The position numbers and the translations under genes were made by a program. From NCBI RefSeq assembly GCF_000963695.1, contig NZ_LAJX01000073.1, forward strand, positions 1 to 43,128: 43,128 nucleotides of DNA, read 5' to 3'. This document shows positions 39,570-43,128 of the stretch, in pieces (positions within the stretch are counted from its first letter, which is position 1; the number at the start of each line of letters is the position of its first letter). The notes beneath the pieces were generated by a model. It was not told the DNA's origin, made no database searches, and worked only from the letters and a program-made list of their open reading frames with translations. Source of the stretch: Methylocucumis oryzae. GTDB taxonomy: Bacteria; Pseudomonadota; Gammaproteobacteria; Methylococcales; Methylomonadaceae.

Positions 39570-42096
39570 ATGCCTTGTAGACGTTTTTATTACTAGCAAA
39601 CCGAATGCCTCAATTACCGAATTACCGGAATTAGGCATGACTAAAGAGGATTTTATTGCTGACTTCAAGCAATACTATGTGCATTGCTTAGGTCGAGATG
39701 AAGATTGCCGCTCGCCTTTTTACGCGGGTGAAGCCCTGTCGCAAGTCGTGCGCGACAGACTGATGGAACGCTGGAAGGCTACCCATAAAACCTATAAACA
39801 AGCCCGTGGCAAACGCGTATTTTACTTGTCTATGGAATTTCTGATGGGGCGTACGCTAAGCAATGCCATGTTAAATTTAGGCATTACCGATACCATTACC
39901 CAAGCCATGTACGATTTAGGGTTAGAAATTGAAGAACTCATCGACAGTGAACACGATGCCGGCTTAGGCAATGGCGGTCTAGGCCGACTTGCCGCTTGTT
40001 TTATAGATAGTTGCGCAACGTTACAACTACCGGTTATGGGGTATGGTTTACGCTACGAATACGGCATGTTTACGCAAACGATAGTCAATGGCGAACAAGT
40101 GGAAAAACCTGACCATTGGCTGCGAAACGGCTATATCTGGGAAATCGAACGCTTAGAATACGCGATTCCGGTCAAATTTGGCGGCCATACCGAAGTACAA
40201 ACCGACGAAGAAGGTAAACACCGGGTTTGTTGGTTAAATACTACTGATGTACTCGCTATCCCCTTTGATGTGCCTGTACCCGGCTATCGCAATAATACTG
40301 TCAATACCTTACGTTTATGGAAAGCCGTTGCCACGGAAGAATTTGATTTAGAAGACTTTAATGCCGGTGATTATGCCGAATCTGTAGCCGCTAAAATCAC
40401 CGCTGAGCATATTACCATGGTGTTATACCCTAACGATGCGAATGAGAACGGCAAAGAACTTAGACTTAGACAACAATATTTTCTCGCCTCGGCTAGTTTA
40501 CAAGACGTGGTTTCACACTGGGTTAAACTACATGGCCACGACTTTAGCCAATTCGCGCATAAAAGTTGTTTTCAGCTTAATGACACACACCCAAGCATTG
40601 CGATAGCGGAACTGATGCGTTTATTAATGGATTTACATGGCTTATCTTGGGATGAGGCTTGGCAAATCACCTATGAGACCATGGCGTATACTAACCACAC
40701 CTTACTCCCCGAAGCACTCGAAAAATGGTCTGTACCATTAATGCGACGCTTATTACCTCGCTTAATCGAAATTATTTTTGAAATTAATGCGCGCTTTTTA
40801 TCGCAAGTCGCCGCGCACTGGCCTGGCGATAACGAGCGGCTGCGTAGAATGTCGATTATTGAAGAAGGCCCGGTGCAACAAGTACGCATGGCTTATTTAG
40901 CGATTGTCGGTAGTTTTTCCGTTAACGGCGTCGCCCATTTGCACTCTAAGCTATTACAACAAGGCTTGTTCAAAGATTTTTACGACTTATGGCCGCATAA
41001 ATTCAATAACAAAACCAATGGCGTGACCCCTAGACGCTGGCTTGCTGGCTGTAATCCTGAATTAGCTCAGCTTATTACCGAAACTATTGGTGAACAATGG
41101 GTTACGGATTTATCAGAATTGAAGAAGCTAACACCGTATGCCGATAATGCTGAATTCAGAGCGCGTTGGCGTCAAATCAAACAAAACGCCAAACAACGCT
41201 TAATCGATTACAAAAAACAACATCAAGAGCCCGTCCATCTCGACATAGGGGCATTGTTCGATGTACAAGTCAAACGCATACACGAATATAAGCGCCAAAC
41301 CCTTAATGTTCTACACGTCATTCATTTATACGACCGTATTAAACGAGGTGACACGCAAAATTGGACACCTAGATGTGTGTTAATCGGTGGCAAAGCCGCG
41401 CCAGGTTATTTTATGGCGAAAAAAATTATTAAATTGATTAATAATGTTGCGCATGTGATAAATTCAGACCCGGATACGCATGGTAAATTATCGTTGATTT
41501 TTTTAACCGATTATCGAGTATCCGCGATGGAAAAGATTTGCCCAGGCGCTGATTTATCCGAGCAAATATCCACTGCGGGCAAAGAAGCCTCAGGCACGGG
41601 TAATATGAAATTCATGATGAACGGCGCGATTACTATCGGTACGTTAGATGGTGCCAATATTGAAATTCGCGAGGAAGTGGGCGAGGAAAACTTTTTCTTA
41701 TTTGGCTTAACTGAAGCTGAGATTGAAGTTAAACGAAGCCATTATAATCCTGTGACGATTATCAACGAAGACCAAGACTTACATCGAGTCATGCATTTAT
41801 TAGAATCAGGCCATTTTAATCAATTCGAGCCAGGCATTTTTGATGCGCTCATTACCTCGTTAAAAAGCCCTGATGATCCGTGGATGACCATAGCCGATTT
41901 CAGAAGCTACCTAGACGCTCAACGACGCGTAGAACATGCTTATCAAAATACCGAATTATGGACAAAAATGAGTATCTTAAACTGTGCCAATAGCGGTAGA
42001 TTTTCAACTGATAGAACAATTACGGAATACAACAATGACATTTGGAAACTACAATCTAAAGCCATTAAATTTCCTTATGGGTTAAAATTTACTTAA
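39570..42096 (+). CDS. glgP: Glycogen/starch/alpha-glucan phosphorylase
   Basis: Releases glucose-1-phosphate from glycogen; pyridoxal-phosphate dependent, about 840 residues. Landmarks are FYLSMEFLMGRTL, GLGNGGLGRLAACFIDS, the DTHPSIAIAEL stretch, VKRIHEYKRQTLN and the PLP lysine in EASGTGNMKFMMNGAITIGT. The start is uncertain. ATG 39570 has GGAG upstream, but reaching the main frame needs removal of one T from T5 at 39583-39587, giving MPCRRFITSKPNASITELPE; the alternative is ATG 39634 (MTKEDFIADF). The open frame before 39570 overlaps the preceding gene and is not supported. Confidence 0.93.
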
Positions 42097-42226
42097 GCCA
42101 CTCGCGCGTACCTGATGTTTCTGGATAGAGGGTAAGGCGTCGCTGCCATGCATGACATCTCCCGTTTAAATAACGACTGACATTTTGCGTGGTCAAGTTT
42201 GCGACTATATCTTGTAAGTTGAGTAG

Positions 42227-42297
42227 GTAGGGTGCGCTACGCGCACCTTATAAAATCATTAATAATCAATGAAAAAGGTACGCACAGCGTACCCTAC
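42227..42297. repeat. 71-bp inverted-repeat element (GTAGGGTACGC family)
   Basis: GTAGGGTGCGCTACGCGCAC at the left and its inverted relative GGTACGCACAGCGTACCCTA at the right enclose an AT-rich centre, matching the element at 21515-21586 in plan and size. The remaining gap before mgtE (42097-42226) shows no gene. Confidence 0.8.
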
Positions 42298-42337
42298 AGC
42301 AACCCAGGATACCGAAAATTTTACCTATCTCTCGTAA

Positions 42338-42408
42338 GTTGAGTTAGCGGTAACGTAACTCAACGCCATACCCGGTGGTGTTGGGTTACGGCTATCGCCT
42401 AACCCAAC
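42338..42408. repeat. Pair of short palindromes
   Basis: GTTGAGTTA...TAACTCAAC (42338-42364) is followed by GTTGGGTTACGGC...GCCTAACCCAAC (42380-42408). Both are inverted repeats of the kind dispersed in such genomes. They stand in the mgtE leader region. No Mg2+-sensing riboswitch was recognised, but a structure search was not possible here. Confidence 0.55.
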
Positions 42409-42459
42409 CTACAATTAAAGCCACGGCATGTTATTACTCTCTCGACACACTGGTTAATT

Positions 42460-43128
42460 ATGGAAACAACCGATAAACTTCATACCGCGCAATTTTTGCA
42501 GCATCAATTACAGGAAGTGCTGACGTTGCTCGCAAAGCAAAGTTTAGAAAAATCCTTAGTCGATAGAGGCCCCGCCACCAAACACGAGCTTATCGAAGCC
42601 GTGCTGCATAAGCAGCATCAGACCCGATTACAAGAAAAATTTTCCGTTTTACACCCAGCCGATATTGCATTTATTTTAGAATCGTTACCGTTAGCCGAAC
42701 GCAAAACCGTGTGGGATGCGATTAAATCTGACCTAGACGGCCAAGTGTTACTGGAAGTCTCTGACGCTGTCAGACAAACACTGATTTCTGACATGGCGGA
42801 GGAAGAACTCGCCTCTGTTGCCAGTAATTTAGATGCGGATGAATTAGCCGATTTAGCCGCCGACTTGCCTAAGCGAGCGATGTTAAAAATCTTACGCTCG
42901 CTAAACTCTACTGAACGCACGCATTTAACCGCGATTTTGTCATATCAAGACGATCAAGTCGGTGCGTTTATGGATTTCGGCATGATTACCATACGCGATG
43001 ATATGAGCCTAGCCGCAATATCAGCGTATATCCGCAAAATGGGTAAATTACCGAGTCATACTGATAAGCTATTTGTCGTGAATCAAGACAATGAAGTCAA
43101 AGGAATTTTGCCACTACAACGCTTATTA
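42460..43128 (+). CDS. mgtE: Magnesium transporter MgtE (N-terminal part)
   Basis: The first 223 residues, open at the right edge. The cytosolic MgtE N domain is seen in LHPADIAFILESLPLAERKT, DMAEEELASVASNLDADELA and DLAADLPKRAMLKILRSLN. The first CBS domain begins at VGAFMDFGMITIRDDMSLAA, and its second half follows with LFVVNQDNEVKGILPLQRLL. The membrane channel part lies outside the window. MgtE is a Mg2+-gated channel for magnesium uptake. The ATG at 42460 begins METTDKLHTAQFLQ; no strong ribosome site is visible before it. Confidence 0.93.
   Translation, partial: METTDKLHTAQFLQHQLQEVLTLLAKQSLEKSLVDRGPATKHELIEAVLHKQHQTRLQEKFSVLHPADIAFILESLPLAERKTVWDAIKSDLDGQVLLEVSDAVRQTLISDMAEEELASVASNLDADELADLAADLPKRAMLKILRSLNSTERTHLTAILSYQDDQVGAFMDFGMITIRDDMSLAAISAYIRKMGKLPSHTDKLFVVNQDNEVKGILPLQRLL

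Noticed and set aside
42097-42459. tRNA or magnesium riboswitch before mgtE
   Set aside because: I could see only dispersed palindromes; no tRNA T-loop signature or recognised riboswitch core is present by eye.

Overview
The window looks like chromosomal DNA of a gammaproteobacterium. Two gene blocks carry the expected gammaproteobacterial order: ybeL / leuS-lptE-holA and ffs-dnaX-ybaB-recR. A CrtN/CrtI-type desaturase, large hybrid PKS/NRPS genes, several PAS/GGDEF/EAL and histidine kinase sensors and many small palindromic repeats would suit a Methylococcales-like or Thiotrichales-like organism. That placement is inference; no rRNA or marker gene is present.

Layout. 1-5649 (minus) is a hybrid PKS/NRPS gene running off the left edge: KS-ACP-C-A(predicted Gly)-PCP-KS. 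5650-6256 is a repeat patch. 6257-8299 (minus) is a two-component pair, divergent from 8382-12177 (plus), which encodes a SulP transporter and a second SulP fused to a beta-carbonic anhydrase, a likely bicarbonate-handling unit. 12356-13147 is a ParA-type ATPase. 13191-17779 holds ybeL and leuS-lptE-holA. 18038-21358 is an unusual GT51/transpeptidase. 21709-25711 carries a gamma-carbonic-anhydrase-like protein, YigZ, a HerA-like ATPase and PssA. 25857-30460 holds a histidine kinase divergent from a sensor that joins an ethylene-receptor-like copper-binding membrane domain to three PAS domains, GGDEF and EAL. Then follow apbC/mrp, a small accessory patch (HicBA, an unknown membrane protein, a BrnTA remnant), a carotenoid-type desaturase, hinT, recR, ybaB, dnaX and the 4.5S RNA gene, a second ParA-like ATPase, glycogen phosphorylase, and the start of mgtE at the right edge.

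Two features affect the whole window. First, about 20 single-base indels break otherwise intact genes. Most lie in short homopolymers and they hit indispensable genes such as leuS and lptE, so they are best read as sequencing or assembly errors; most corrected genes regain normal family lengths. Second, several families of short palindromic or MITE-like elements fill the gaps. One family of about 134 bp has three copies sitting at 3' ends of genes. Two copies are flanked by clear 7-8 bp direct repeats, and one insertion has visibly rewritten the C-terminus of a histidine kinase.

How the genes may work together: the two-component pair may control the SulP/carbonic anhydrase unit, giving inorganic carbon uptake and CO2/bicarbonate interconversion. 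The ethylene-receptor-like protein would link a copper/ethylene-type ligand to cyclic-di-GMP turnover. The PKS/NRPS would add a glycine to a polyketide chain. These functional links are inferred from gene order and domains only.
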